NCBI GenBank assembly: GCA_964610045.1
Contig: CAZSUN010000057.1
Location: 1 to 23,830 of the forward strand
DNA length: 23,830 nt
Source of the DNA: JACCYX01 sp964610045
GTDB taxonomy: Bacteria; Chloroflexota; Chloroflexia; Thermomicrobiales; UBA6265
Direction of reading: 5' to 3'
Below, piece by piece: positions 17,527 through 23,830 of this stretch. A program made the translations under genes and the position numbers. Below the pieces are notes generated by a model, which was not told the origin of the DNA, made no database searches, and was given only the letters and a program-made list of their open reading frames with translations. The stretch's first letter is position 1. Every line of letters starts with the position of its first letter.

Positions 17527-18744
17527 TCAAGCGCTGGCGACCAACTCGTGCAGGCGATCCGCCATCGCGGTCGCGAATGCCGGATCGTTGATTGCGAGGT
17601 CAAGGTCGTGGACTTCGACATTCGGCCCGATGTTCGCCAGGATCGCATCGAACAAGGCGCTGTCAGCAGCGGGATCGTGGAAAGGCTCTCCATCCGTGGC
17701 GATCAGGGAGACGCCCTTTCGGGGGAGATAGAGTGCGACCGGTCCGGTGGCCGCGTTCAGCTTCTCCGCGATCTGACGGCCAAGCTCTGCGTTTTCTTCC
17801 GGCGTTGTCCTCATGAGCGTGATGTTCGGGTTGTGGACGTACAGGTTGCGATCGCGGAATCGCCCCGGCACGGTTGACATCGGGCCGAAGTTGACCATGT
17901 CGAGGGCGCCGACGGAGACGACTTGCGGGATTCCGCTTCGACCTGCCTGCAGGAGTCGATCCGGTCCGGCCGAAAGGACGCCGCCGACGAGTTCGTCGGC
18001 CAGTTCGGTCGTCGTCAAGTCCAGCACCCCGGCAAGGAAGCCGCCCGCAACCAACGCTTCCATCGAGCGTCCGCCAGTGCCGGTTGCGTGGAACACCACG
18101 ACCTCGTAGCCGAGTTCTTCGAGGCGCTCGCGGGCAATCGTCACCGCCGGGGTAGTGACACCGAACATGGTCGCCCCGATCAGGGGCCGATCGTCGTCAG
18201 GTGGCGCTGTTTCCGCATACGACGTGGCCATGCCGGTAATTGCCCCGGCAGCATTGCGCAGGATGCGTGACGAAATCCGGTTGATCCCGGCGATATCGAC
18301 GACCGAATACATCATCGTGATATCGACCGCACCGACGTATGGGCGGGTGTCGCCCGAGGCGACCGTGGAGACCAGCAGCTTCGGTACGCCCACCGGCAAT
18401 GCCTGCATCGCCTGCGAGACCAGCGTCGAGCCTCCGGAACCACCCAGGCCCATCACGCCCTGAAGTTTCCCCGCGGCGAACAGTTCGGCAACGATTGCCG
18501 TGGCCCCGCGCGCCATCGTCGCCACCGCGGCGCCCCGGTCGTGGGCAGCGGTGAGTTCGGCGATGGTCGTGCCGGCTGCGTTCGCAACCGCTTCACGGTC
18601 GATGTCCGGCGCAATCGCCGGGGCGCCGAGGATGCCGGCGTCGATGAGGATGACCTTGCACCCAGCCTCCACAATACGGTCGCGCAGGAAGCCGTACTCG
18701 ACTCCCTTGGTATCGAGCGTCCCGACGAGGACGACAGTCGCCAT
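17527..18744 (-). CDS. UPF0261 / Tm-1-like ATP-binding domain protein
   Basis: Protein of 405 residues matching the UPF0261 family, equivalent to the N-terminal half of plant Tm-1. The family start VLVGTLDTKG (residues 5-14) is followed by VILIDAGILG, a glycine-rich GLGGSGGSTL at 99-108 that fits the nucleotide-binding loop, STVASGDTRPYVGAVDITMMYSVVDIAGIN, and FHATGTGGRSMEAL. The ATG has GGAAGGGG 5 nt upstream. In tomato, Tm-1 binds ATP and the viral replicase, but bacterial relatives have no established reaction that I know of. It lies between the TIM-barrel gene (82 bp upstream) and the cupin, so the two Tm-1 halves are adjacent separate proteins. A cytoplasmic enzyme or subunit is most likely. 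Confidence 0.9.
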   Translation of the reverse strand: MATVVLVGTLDTKGVEYGFLRDRIVEAGCKVILIDAGILGAPAIAPDIDREAVANAAGTTIAELTAAHDRGAAVATMARGATAIVAELFAAGKLQGVMGLGGSGGSTLVSQAMQALPVGVPKLLVSTVASGDTRPYVGAVDITMMYSVVDIAGINRISSRILRNAAGAITGMATSYAETAPPDDDRPLIGATMFGVTTPAVTIARERLEELGYEVVVFHATGTGGRSMEALVAGGFLAGVLDLTTTELADELVGGVLSAGPDRLLQAGRSGIPQVVSVGALDMVNFGPMSTVPGRFRDRNLYVHNPNITLMRTTPEENAELGRQIAEKLNAATGPVALYLPRKGVSLIATDGEPFHDPAADSALFDAILANIGPNVEVHDLDLAINDPAFATAMADRLHELVASA

Positions 18745-18764
18745 ACGAACCCCTTCCCGCCGCG

Positions 18765-18805
18765 CCGTAGGGGCGGACCTGCCGCGCAGCGGTTGTTGTC
18801 CGCCC
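18765..18805. repeat. GTAGGGGC-type palindromic repeat between operon genes
   Basis: After CCGTAGGGGC (18765-18774) the arms GGGCGGAC (18771-18778) and GTCCGCCC (18798-18805) pair, with an inner CCGC-GCA-GCGG hairpin (18782-18792). The same CCGTAGGGGC occurs at 8666-8675, and the 8627-8647 stem is similar. This looks like a member of a repetitive extragenic palindrome family, here sitting between two genes of one operon. Confidence 0.55.
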
Positions 18806-18826
18806 GCGATGCGATCGCCGTTGAAT

Positions 18827-19663
18827 CTATGTGGCCCTACCGGAGAGCGTCAGGCCCTTGAAGCGTTCCATGTTCTCACGAATCGCGACTTCCGTGGGAA
18901 GCCGTTCCATGCTGGAGGCGCCGAAGAACCCGGCGATGCCGGTGGTGTTCGCCAGCACGTAGGCCGCGTCATCAGGCTCGGCGATGGGTCCGCCGTGACA
19001 GAGCACGATGATGTCGGGATTGACCTCCTTCGCCGCATCGTGCATGGCCTGGACCCGCTCGACCGACTCGTCGAGCGTGATCGCCGTCTGCGCGCCGATG
19101 GTGCCGCTGGTGGTCAACCCCATGTGTGGCACCAGGATGTCTGCCCCGGCGGCTGCCATCGCTCGCGCTTCCTCTGGATTGAAGACGTAGGGCGTGGTCA
19201 GCAGGTCCATCTCGTGCGCTGTCCGGATCATCTCCACTTCGAGGTCGTATCCCATGCCGGTTTCTTCCAGACCCGCGCGCATGGTGCCTTCGATCAGGCC
19301 GACCGTCGGGAAGTTCTGCACGCCGGAGAATCCTGTCTCCTTCACCTGCTTCAGGAACTGCGGCATCAGGCGGAACGGATCCGTTCCACACACGCCCGCC
19401 AGCACCGGTGTGTGCTTCACCACCGGCAACACCTCGCGCGCCATGTCCATCACGATCGCGTTGGCGTCGCCATAGGGCATCATCCCCGCCAGCGATCCGC
19501 GGCCGGCCATCCGGAACCGCCCGGAGTTGTAGATCACGATCAGGTCGACCCCGCCCGCTTCGGACGATTTCGCCGACAGGCCGGTGCCAGCCCCTGCCCC
19601 GATGATCGGGCGTCCCTCGGCGATCTGACTGCGGAATTGTGCAAGGAGGGTGCTGCGATCCAT
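18827..19663 (-). CDS. Phosphoenolpyruvate hydrolase family TIM-barrel protein (Tm-1 C-terminal type)
   Basis: Protein of 278 residues in the family annotated as phosphoenolpyruvate hydrolase or TIM-barrel enzyme, homologous to the C-terminal half of Tm-1. Visible blocks are RPIIGAGAGTGLSAK at about 18-32, DLIVIYNSGRFRMAGRGSLA, VLAGVCGTDPF, FSGVQNFPTVGLIEGTMR, the strand DILVPHMGLTTSGTIGA, and VLCHGGPIAEPDDA near the C-terminus. The ATG at 19663 has GGGGAG 5 nt upstream; an open extension before it lacks family character. It leads the minus-strand operon with UPF0261 and cupin genes. The hydrolase name comes from family annotation and the real substrate is not established. Confidence 0.88.
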   Translation of the reverse strand: MDRSTLLAQFRSQIAEGRPIIGAGAGTGLSAKSSEAGGVDLIVIYNSGRFRMAGRGSLAGMMPYGDANAIVMDMAREVLPVVKHTPVLAGVCGTDPFRLMPQFLKQVKETGFSGVQNFPTVGLIEGTMRAGLEETGMGYDLEVEMIRTAHEMDLLTTPYVFNPEEARAMAAAGADILVPHMGLTTSGTIGAQTAITLDESVERVQAMHDAAKEVNPDIIVLCHGGPIAEPDDAAYVLANTTGIAGFFGASSMERLPTEVAIRENMERFKGLTLSGRAT

Positions 19664-19706
19664 GTTGTCTCCCCGGATGGCGCCAAGAGCGGCGACGGCC
19701 AATGCG

Positions 19707-19738
19707 GTCACCGTATGGGGGCATCCGGTGACTGTCAA
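19707..19738 (-). promoter_or_regulatory. Putative promoter and operator of the Tm-1-like operon
   Basis: On the minus strand TTGACA (19733-19738) is followed by a 17-bp spacer and TACGGT (19710-19715), about 45 bp before the first start codon. An inverted repeat GTCACCG (19707-19713) and CGGTGAC (19726-19732) with a 12-nt spacer covers the -10 and abuts the -35, as a repressor site would. No regulator gene is adjacent, so the binding protein is unknown. Confidence 0.55.
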
Positions 19739-19806
19739 CCACTCCGGGAGCGGGATGGACCACGCGGCATCCTGATGGTACAAGGACTCCGCTCAGGAGG
19801 AGTTCC

Positions 19807-20598
19807 TTGACAGGGCGGCTGGAAGGCAAGGTGGCGATCGTCACCGGTGGTGGTGGGGGAATCGGTGAAGCGACCGTCCGGCGCTTCCATGAGGAAGGCG
19901 CATCGATCGCGGTAGTTGACCTCGATGGCGATGCGGCGCAGGCTGCGGTTACTGGGATCGATGCCAGCGGCGAGCGGCTGCTGCCGATTGCGGCGGACCT
20001 GACGATCGAACTGGAAGCTCAACGCGTCGTGCAGGCGACGATGGATCGGTTTGGCAGGCTCGATATCCTGGCCAATGTGGCGGCGATCCGGGTCTGGGGA
20101 CCGATTACGGATGCGACCGATGAATCGTGGGACCGGATCGTGGCGGTCAACCTGCTGGCAGTGGCCTATGGGTGCAAATATGCGATTCCGGCAATGGCGG
20201 CCGGCGGCGGTGGAAGCATCGTCACCGTCTCGTCCGCGAATGCGACCGTTGGGCGTTCGGGAATGGGCCAATACGACGCGACCAAGGCAGCCGTGCTGGC
20301 CCTGACCCGGTCGATGGCCTGCGACCACGCCGGGCAGGGAATCCGGGTGAACGCCGTGTCCCCAGGGCCGACACTGACATCGTTCCATATCCGGCGGCGG
20401 ATGGCGGCGACCGGGGATTCGTACGAGGATGCCGAAGCGGCGATCCGGGCCGCCGGGGCGTCCAACACCCTGCTGAAGCGGCAGGCGGAGCCTCGCGAGA
20501 TTGCCAACGCCATCCTCTTTCTCGCCAGCGACGAGGCCTCGTACGTGACGGGCGCCAACTTCATGATCGACGGCGGTATCTCGGGGCTCCGCGACTGA
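19807..20598 (+). CDS. SDR family NAD(P)-dependent oxidoreductase
   Basis: Classical short-chain dehydrogenase/reductase of 263 residues. The cofactor loop is TGGGGGIG at 13-20, an aspartate ends strand 2 (VVDLDGD), favouring NAD(H), and the usual NNAG appears as NVAA. The catalytic serine is S143 (TVSSAN), with Y156 and K160 (YDATK), followed by VNAVSPGPTLT. The C-terminus has the typical SDEASYVTGANFMIDGG. The start is a TTG with AGGAGG 6 nt upstream; no ATG or GTG fits better. Divergent from the Tm-1-like operon across 143 bp, so it may oxidise or reduce a hydroxy/keto metabolite of the same pathway, which is inference. Its stop faces the stop of the L,D-transpeptidase gene 24 bp away. Confidence 0.93.
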   Translation: MTGRLEGKVAIVTGGGGGIGEATVRRFHEEGASIAVVDLDGDAAQAAVTGIDASGERLLPIAADLTIELEAQRVVQATMDRFGRLDILANVAAIRVWGPITDATDESWDRIVAVNLLAVAYGCKYAIPAMAAGGGGSIVTVSSANATVGRSGMGQYDATKAAVLALTRSMACDHAGQGIRVNAVSPGPTLTSFHIRRRMAATGDSYEDAEAAIRAAGASNTLLKRQAEPREIANAILFLASDEASYVTGANFMIDGGISGLRD

Positions 20599-20622
20599 AT
20601 CACCCACCGTGCGTCGAGCCGC

Positions 20623-21465
20623 TCAGTCGTGGACCTCGACGCGCATGCCGATGTGGGCGAACGCGAAGACGGTTTTGGCATCTTCCGCGCTGAGGCGGAC
20701 GCAGCCAAGGGTGGTTGCGTTCTGCCACTCCCGGATCGAGCCGTCGGCGTTGCGGACCGGCGAATGGATGCCGTTGTGCCGAACCGGGTCGAATCCGACC
20801 CAATCCGTGAGGTACGTATTGTCGGCGAACGGTGTGGGGGCGAGCCCTTCGTTCATGCTGTAGACGTGATAGGTGCCGATCGCGGTGGAATAAAAACCTT
20901 CGGCGGACTGATCGCGCCCGATCCGGCCCGGAAACACCGTGATTGCGGTATCTCCCTCGAACAGGGTGACCGTCGCATTGGTCCGGTTGATATCGATCCA
21001 TCGCTCGGTGGAGGCGGAGTGCTGACCGGACGACGTGGTTGAATCGCCTGGCTCGGGATCGGAGGTGTCCGCTTCGAGGCCGGGACTCTCGGCGGCGGAT
21101 ACCACGGCGGGTTCTCCGGCTGAAACACGCTCGCCGAAGGACAGATACTCGACCGCCAGCCAGCCCGAACTGCCCTGGTAACGAACAGGCGCGTAGCCGT
21201 GTTCGACGTTGCCGACCACCTCGACCTGCTCGCCGGAGGGGAGGACAGCAAGGACAGCGGAGTCGAGCGTTGGGGCAGCCCGCAGATTGAGCCCGTCGGT
21301 TGCGACGGCTGCCTGGCTGCGCTCTTGTCCGTGGCGCCATGTCCACGAGCCTGGAAGCGATGGGCCGAGTGCCAGTGAGGCCACGATCAACACCAGCAGG
21401 ATGGCGGGAACCAATCGCCAGGGCAGCCGGTGCATGGACGATGGACGGAAACGGGCACGACGCAT
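20623..21465 (-). CDS. Secreted SH3/YkuD L,D-transpeptidase (copy 1)
   Basis: Cell-envelope protein of 280 residues. A basic N-terminus and a hydrophobic segment at about 16-34 form a signal anchor or signal peptide. An SH3-like domain (about 52-110, with DGLNLRAAPTLDSAVLAVLP and GYAPVRYQGSSGWLAVEYLS) is followed by an acidic, Ser/Thr-rich linker. The YkuD domain (about 155-278) carries H234 and the catalytic C255 (HNGIHSPV and TLGCVRLS). Such enzymes make 3-3 peptidoglycan cross-links or attach proteins to the wall. The ATG has GAGGGG upstream. It follows copy 2 by 66 bp and probably arose by tandem duplication, with one SH3 domain instead of two. Confidence 0.92.
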   Translation of the reverse strand: MRRARFRPSSMHRLPWRLVPAILLVLIVASLALGPSLPGSWTWRHGQERSQAAVATDGLNLRAAPTLDSAVLAVLPSGEQVEVVGNVEHGYAPVRYQGSSGWLAVEYLSFGERVSAGEPAVVSAAESPGLEADTSDPEPGDSTTSSGQHSASTERWIDINRTNATVTLFEGDTAITVFPGRIGRDQSAEGFYSTAIGTYHVYSMNEGLAPTPFADNTYLTDWVGFDPVRHNGIHSPVRNADGSIREWQNATTLGCVRLSAEDAKTVFAFAHIGMRVEVHD

Positions 21466-21483
21466 GTGACCCCTCGTGATCCT

Positions 21484-21519
21484 GAAACGCCCGCGGTCGC
21501 ACGAGACCGCGGGCGTTTC
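21484..21519 (-). terminator. Strong terminator-like hairpin between the two L,D-transpeptidase genes
   Basis: Perfect 15-bp arms (GAAACGCCCGCGGTC and complement) surround a 6-nt loop. It begins 12 nt after the stop of copy 2 and ends 18 nt before the start of copy 1. The stem ends in GTTTC on the minus strand, giving a short T-tract within the stem base. A bidirectional intrinsic terminator shape. Confidence 0.65.
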
Positions 21520-21531
21520 GATGCTGGGTCG

Positions 21532-22626
21532 CTACCGGTAGACGACGACTCGCATACCCATGTAGGACCAGTCGTACACTGCCTGGATCGCACCCGCCGG
21601 GAGGGCGACGCACCCCCCGGTGCGGCCGGCGCCATTGGGCAGGACGTTGCCGTTGGCGTCCTTCGAATAGGAGTGGAAACCGTTGAACCGGGTTGGATCG
21701 AAACCGACCCAGTTGGAGATGTAGGCGTCGGCCCACGAGGTGTAGCCGAGAGGCCGGTACATCGCATAGACGTAATATGTGCCATCGGCCGTGGAGTAGA
21801 AGCCATCCGACGAGGTGTCGAAGCCGACCGAACCCCAGTAGGTCGCGTAAATCGAGTTCCCGACCATCAGGTCAACCCGGCCCGTCAGGCCATTGACCTG
21901 GATCCAGTGTTCCTGGCTGGTACTGCCGGAACTGGAGTCCGATGAACCGCCGCCGATGGTGCCGACCGATGCGTACTGGTACTCGCCGTCCCAGCTCAGG
22001 TACTTGGTGGCCACCCAGGCGACATCGCCGCCGTAGTTGATCGGCGAGAAACCGTTGTAATCGTTGCCGATGACTTCGATCCACTCGCCCGGTCCGTAGG
22101 TGTCGATGACCGCGGCGCTGGTGGACGCACCGTTGCGCACGTTCAGCGAGTCGGCGTCGACCATCGCCCAGGCGCTCCAGGACCAGGCGCCGGCTATATC
22201 GGCCGCACTCGACGACGAGCCGCCACCGCTGCTCGCCGACGAACTGCTGGATGATGAACTGCTGCTCGAACCCGATGAACCACCGTCCGGATCGAGGAAC
22301 TCGGCCCAGATCCAGCCGACCGTTCCATCCGATGCGCGCACCTCGTACATCTCGCCTTCCGGGCCCCAGAAGATGTCGACCCGGTCACCGGCGTCGAGCG
22401 AGCCGATGACGGTGAGATCGGTCAGGTGCCGGAACATCTCGACGTTGTTGGTATTGATGGTCCCGCCCTGGCCGGCGGACGCCGCTTGCGGCCGGATCAG
22501 GCCGAATCCCGCTATCAGGACAGCTCCAAGCAACAGGATCGATAGCAGCCGGGTCCAGCGCGACCCGGAGTAGGTACCGGAGTTCGATCCAGCCAGATCG
22601 CTTCCGGAAATGATGGATGTAAACAC
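21532..22626 (-). CDS. Secreted SH3/YkuD L,D-transpeptidase (copy 2)
   Basis: Envelope protein of 364 residues from the GTG at 22626, which has AGGAGG 7 nt upstream; the open frame before it is not protein-like. A Sec-type signal (WTRLLSILLLGAVLIAGFGL, then QAASA-G near residue 51) precedes an SH3-like domain (about 55-112). A long Ser/Gly linker (about 115-142) follows, then a second SH3-like domain (about 150-210, DADSLNVRNGAS) and another Gly/Ser linker. The C-terminal YkuD domain has H318 and catalytic C339 (NGFHSYS and TGGCVALP). The shared DWVGFDP/NWVGFDP and GTYxVYxM segments show it is a paralogue of copy 1. It likely cross-links peptidoglycan, with the SH3 domains holding the enzyme on the wall. 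Confidence 0.92.
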   Translation of the reverse strand: MFTSIISGSDLAGSNSGTYSGSRWTRLLSILLLGAVLIAGFGLIRPQAASAGQGGTINTNNVEMFRHLTDLTVIGSLDAGDRVDIFWGPEGEMYEVRASDGTVGWIWAEFLDPDGGSSGSSSSSSSSSSSASSGGGSSSSAADIAGAWSWSAWAMVDADSLNVRNGASTSAAVIDTYGPGEWIEVIGNDYNGFSPINYGGDVAWVATKYLSWDGEYQYASVGTIGGGSSDSSSGSTSQEHWIQVNGLTGRVDLMVGNSIYATYWGSVGFDTSSDGFYSTADGTYYVYAMYRPLGYTSWADAYISNWVGFDPTRFNGFHSYSKDANGNVLPNGAGRTGGCVALPAGAIQAVYDWSYMGMRVVVYR

Positions 22627-22719
22627 GCGATTCCCTCCTCGGAACACCTGCGGGAGATCTGTGAACTGCGGGTTCACGCCAACAGCAACCGGCCAGCCCT
22701 GACTGCTGTGTACGTTCAC

Positions 22720-22748
22720 AGTGTACGGACGAAGTTTTCGCTTGTAAA
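22720..22748 (-). promoter_or_regulatory. Putative promoter of the L,D-transpeptidase pair
   Basis: On the minus strand TTTACA (22743-22748), a 17-bp spacer and TACACT (22720-22725) match sigma70 consensus at 5/6 and 4/6. The 5' leader would be about 85 nt. A small dyad, CTGTG (22706-22710) and CACAG (22717-22721), lies near the start point. Confidence 0.5.
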
Positions 22749-23149
22749 GGCCGGAAGGCTGCAAATGCGCAACCACAATTGGTTATGTGCCTCATAGTCA
22801 AAGGTCTGAGCTGGACCAGGCGTCGATTGTTGACTTTGAGGCACGGAAATCGGCAGCGGATCGTGGATGGGCGTCGGCAGGGACATCGCGGGCACGTGTC
22901 GCCGGAGTCGGAGACAAGGTTCGAAGTGTTCCCCGTCTCCGTCCTCTTGTTCTGGAGAGCACGCGGTGACCTGCCAGAACCAGGTGAAGTGGTGTGGTTC
23001 GTCAGGTCAATGGTGGCTTGTCATCCCTCTCGGGAGGTGAATGCACGTCCTTCCCCGTATCTTTGGCGGCCACGGACGATGCCCGGAGTCCGGAACGCGT
23101 CCATCGTTGGCGAATCCTGATGACAACTCGACGCGTGGGCATGGACTGC
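22749..23149. other. Gene-free region with inverted repeats
   Basis: About 400 bp between the divergent transpeptidase and PadR units hold no convincing gene. They contain AACCA-CAAT-TGGTT (22771-22784), the long inverted repeat at 22787-22844, and CGGAGAC (22909-22915) paired with GTCTCCG (22935-22941) ahead of a T-rich TCCTCTTGTTCT. The last could be a weak rightward terminator of an unseen transcript. Confidence 0.55.
22787..22844. repeat. 15-bp inverted repeat with 28-nt spacer
   Basis: GTGCCTCATAGTCAA (22787-22801) and TTGACTTTGAGGCAC (22830-22844) pair at 14 of 15 positions. The arms are less GC-rich than the surroundings, unlike the other palindromes here. It could be a structured RNA element, a protein site, or the remains of a small mobile element. 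Confidence 0.7.
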
Positions 23150-23178
23150 TTGACAAACGATATATCGCGATATACTAT
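23150..23178 (+). promoter_or_regulatory. PadR promoter with perfect palindromic operator
   Basis: TTGACA (23150-23155), a 17-bp spacer and TACTAT (23173-23178) form a good promoter. Its spacer contains the perfect 14-bp palindrome TATATCGCGATATA (23161-23174), enclosed by CGATA and TATCG. This AT-rich dyad in a GC-rich genome, directly before a PadR gene, is most simply the PadR autorepression site. GTCGC-AATTC-GCGAC follows at 23186-23200. Confidence 0.7.
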
Positions 23179-23219
23179 CGTGTCAGTCGCAATTCGCGAC
23201 GACAGAAAGGAAACGACAC

Positions 23220-23795
23220 ATGCGACATCAACCTGATTGCGACCACACATCTCCCGTCCGGGGATTCGGTCATCGCGGACGCGGTCCGTTCGGGCCGGAC
23301 TTCTCCGATCGAGGTCATCATCGCGGCGGGCCCCGGCATGGCGGACGCGGAGACGGGCGCCGGGCCCGGCGTGGCGACATCCGCCTCGCCATCCTCCAGT
23401 TGATCGCCGAGGAACCGGCCAACGGATATGGCCTGATTGCGAAGATCGCCGAACGGACTGACGATCGCTGGCGCCCGAGTCCCGGTTCGATCTATCCCGT
23501 CCTGCAGTTGCTGGTCGAGGAAGGATTTGCTTCCCGTGAGGAAGGCGAGCAGGGGCTCTACACGATCACCGACGCCGGACGTGAGTACCTGACCACCCAC
23601 ACTGAGCAGGCGCAGCAGGTCTGGGACAACGGTCGGGGCGAAACGGAGTCCGAGGAGCAGATGCGAGAAAGCCTGCACAAGCTGATGGGCGCGGCCCGGG
23701 AGGTCTCGATCAACGGCACCGAGGATCAGCGCTCGCGCGCTTCAGCGCTGCTGGACGACATTCGGCGCCAGCTCTACGGCATCCTGAGCGAGTAG
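23220..23795 (+). CDS. PadR family regulator with His/Gly/Arg-rich N-terminus
   Basis: Transcriptional repressor of 191 residues. The first 50 residues are disordered and rich in His, Gly, Arg and Pro (GHRGRGPFG, RGHHRGGPRHGGRG). The PadR winged helix follows at about 52-120: DIRLAILQLIAEEPANGYGLIAKI, then RPSPGSIYPVLQLLVEEGF and the wing EGEQGLYTITDAGREYL. The C-terminal third is acidic and helical, suitable for dimerisation. The ATG has AAAGGA 8 nt upstream and lies about 35 nt after the predicted transcription start. PadR repressors often control an adjacent membrane or transporter gene, but the window ends 35 bp after the stop. Confidence 0.93.
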   Translation: MRHQPDCDHTSPVRGFGHRGRGPFGPDFSDRGHHRGGPRHGGRGDGRRARRGDIRLAILQLIAEEPANGYGLIAKIAERTDDRWRPSPGSIYPVLQLLVEEGFASREEGEQGLYTITDAGREYLTTHTEQAQQVWDNGRGETESEEQMRESLHKLMGAAREVSINGTEDQRSRASALLDDIRRQLYGILSE

Positions 23796-23830
23796 CGTCC
23801 GCCGGAATGGCATCGGCAGTACGCCAAACA

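Noticed and set aside
17527..19663. The Tm-1-like pair as a phage-defence system
   Set aside because: Antiviral activity is known for the fused plant protein against a plant RNA virus. Here the neighbours are a cupin and an SDR, with no nuclease, toxin or other defence gene, so a metabolic role fits better.

Overview
This is a GC-rich bacterial chromosomal window of about 23.8 kb with compact gene packing. It carries a Tat-dependent peptide-binding protein, an ECF sigma factor with a SnoaL-like tail, secreted SH3/L,D-transpeptidase proteins and short GTAGGGGC-type palindromic repeats. This mix looks most like a free-living soil or thermal bacterium of the Chloroflexota (Thermomicrobia/Sphaerobacter-like) or a similar high-GC lineage. 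The taxonomic call is inference. I see no rRNA, tRNA, CRISPR array, transposase or phage gene.

Layout. (1) 18-7594, minus strand: an operon for peptide uptake and use, read right to left as M14 metallocarboxypeptidase, Tat-exported family 5 solute-binding protein, permeases DppB and DppC, ATPases DppD and DppF, and a GNAT acetyltransferase. A divergent GntR/FCD regulator (7843-8559) shares the 248-bp promoter region, where a dyad sits on the -35 box of the operon promoter. (2) 9026-11437: an EamA exporter faces away from a MerR/GyrI-like regulator. The regulator has a textbook MerR promoter with a 19-bp spacer and overlaps a small MGMT-like protein by ATGA. (3) 11438-12548: a gene-poor stretch with perfect hairpins and one doubtful small ORF. 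(4) 12549-17020: a SigJ/ECF41-type sigma factor is divergent from a VOC protein, a DUF1801 protein and a short UvrA paralogue that lacks the UvrB-binding domain. (5) 17043-20598: a minus-strand operon of a TIM-barrel phosphoenolpyruvate-hydrolase-family protein, a UPF0261 protein and a cupin, divergent from an SDR oxidoreductase. The first two correspond to the two halves of plant Tm-1 proteins. (6) 20623-22626: two tandem paralogous secreted SH3/YkuD L,D-transpeptidases with a strong terminator-like hairpin between them. (7) 23150-23795: a PadR regulator with a His/Gly/Arg-rich N-terminus behind a promoter that contains a perfect palindrome.

The most interesting parts are the split Tm-1-like operon of unknown chemistry, the UvrA-like ATPase that visibly lacks its UvrB-docking module next to an ECF sigma factor, and the small MGMT-fold protein under MerR control without a recognisable alkyl-acceptor site. 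Several regulatory sites could be placed by eye. No gene in the window shows a clear frameshift.
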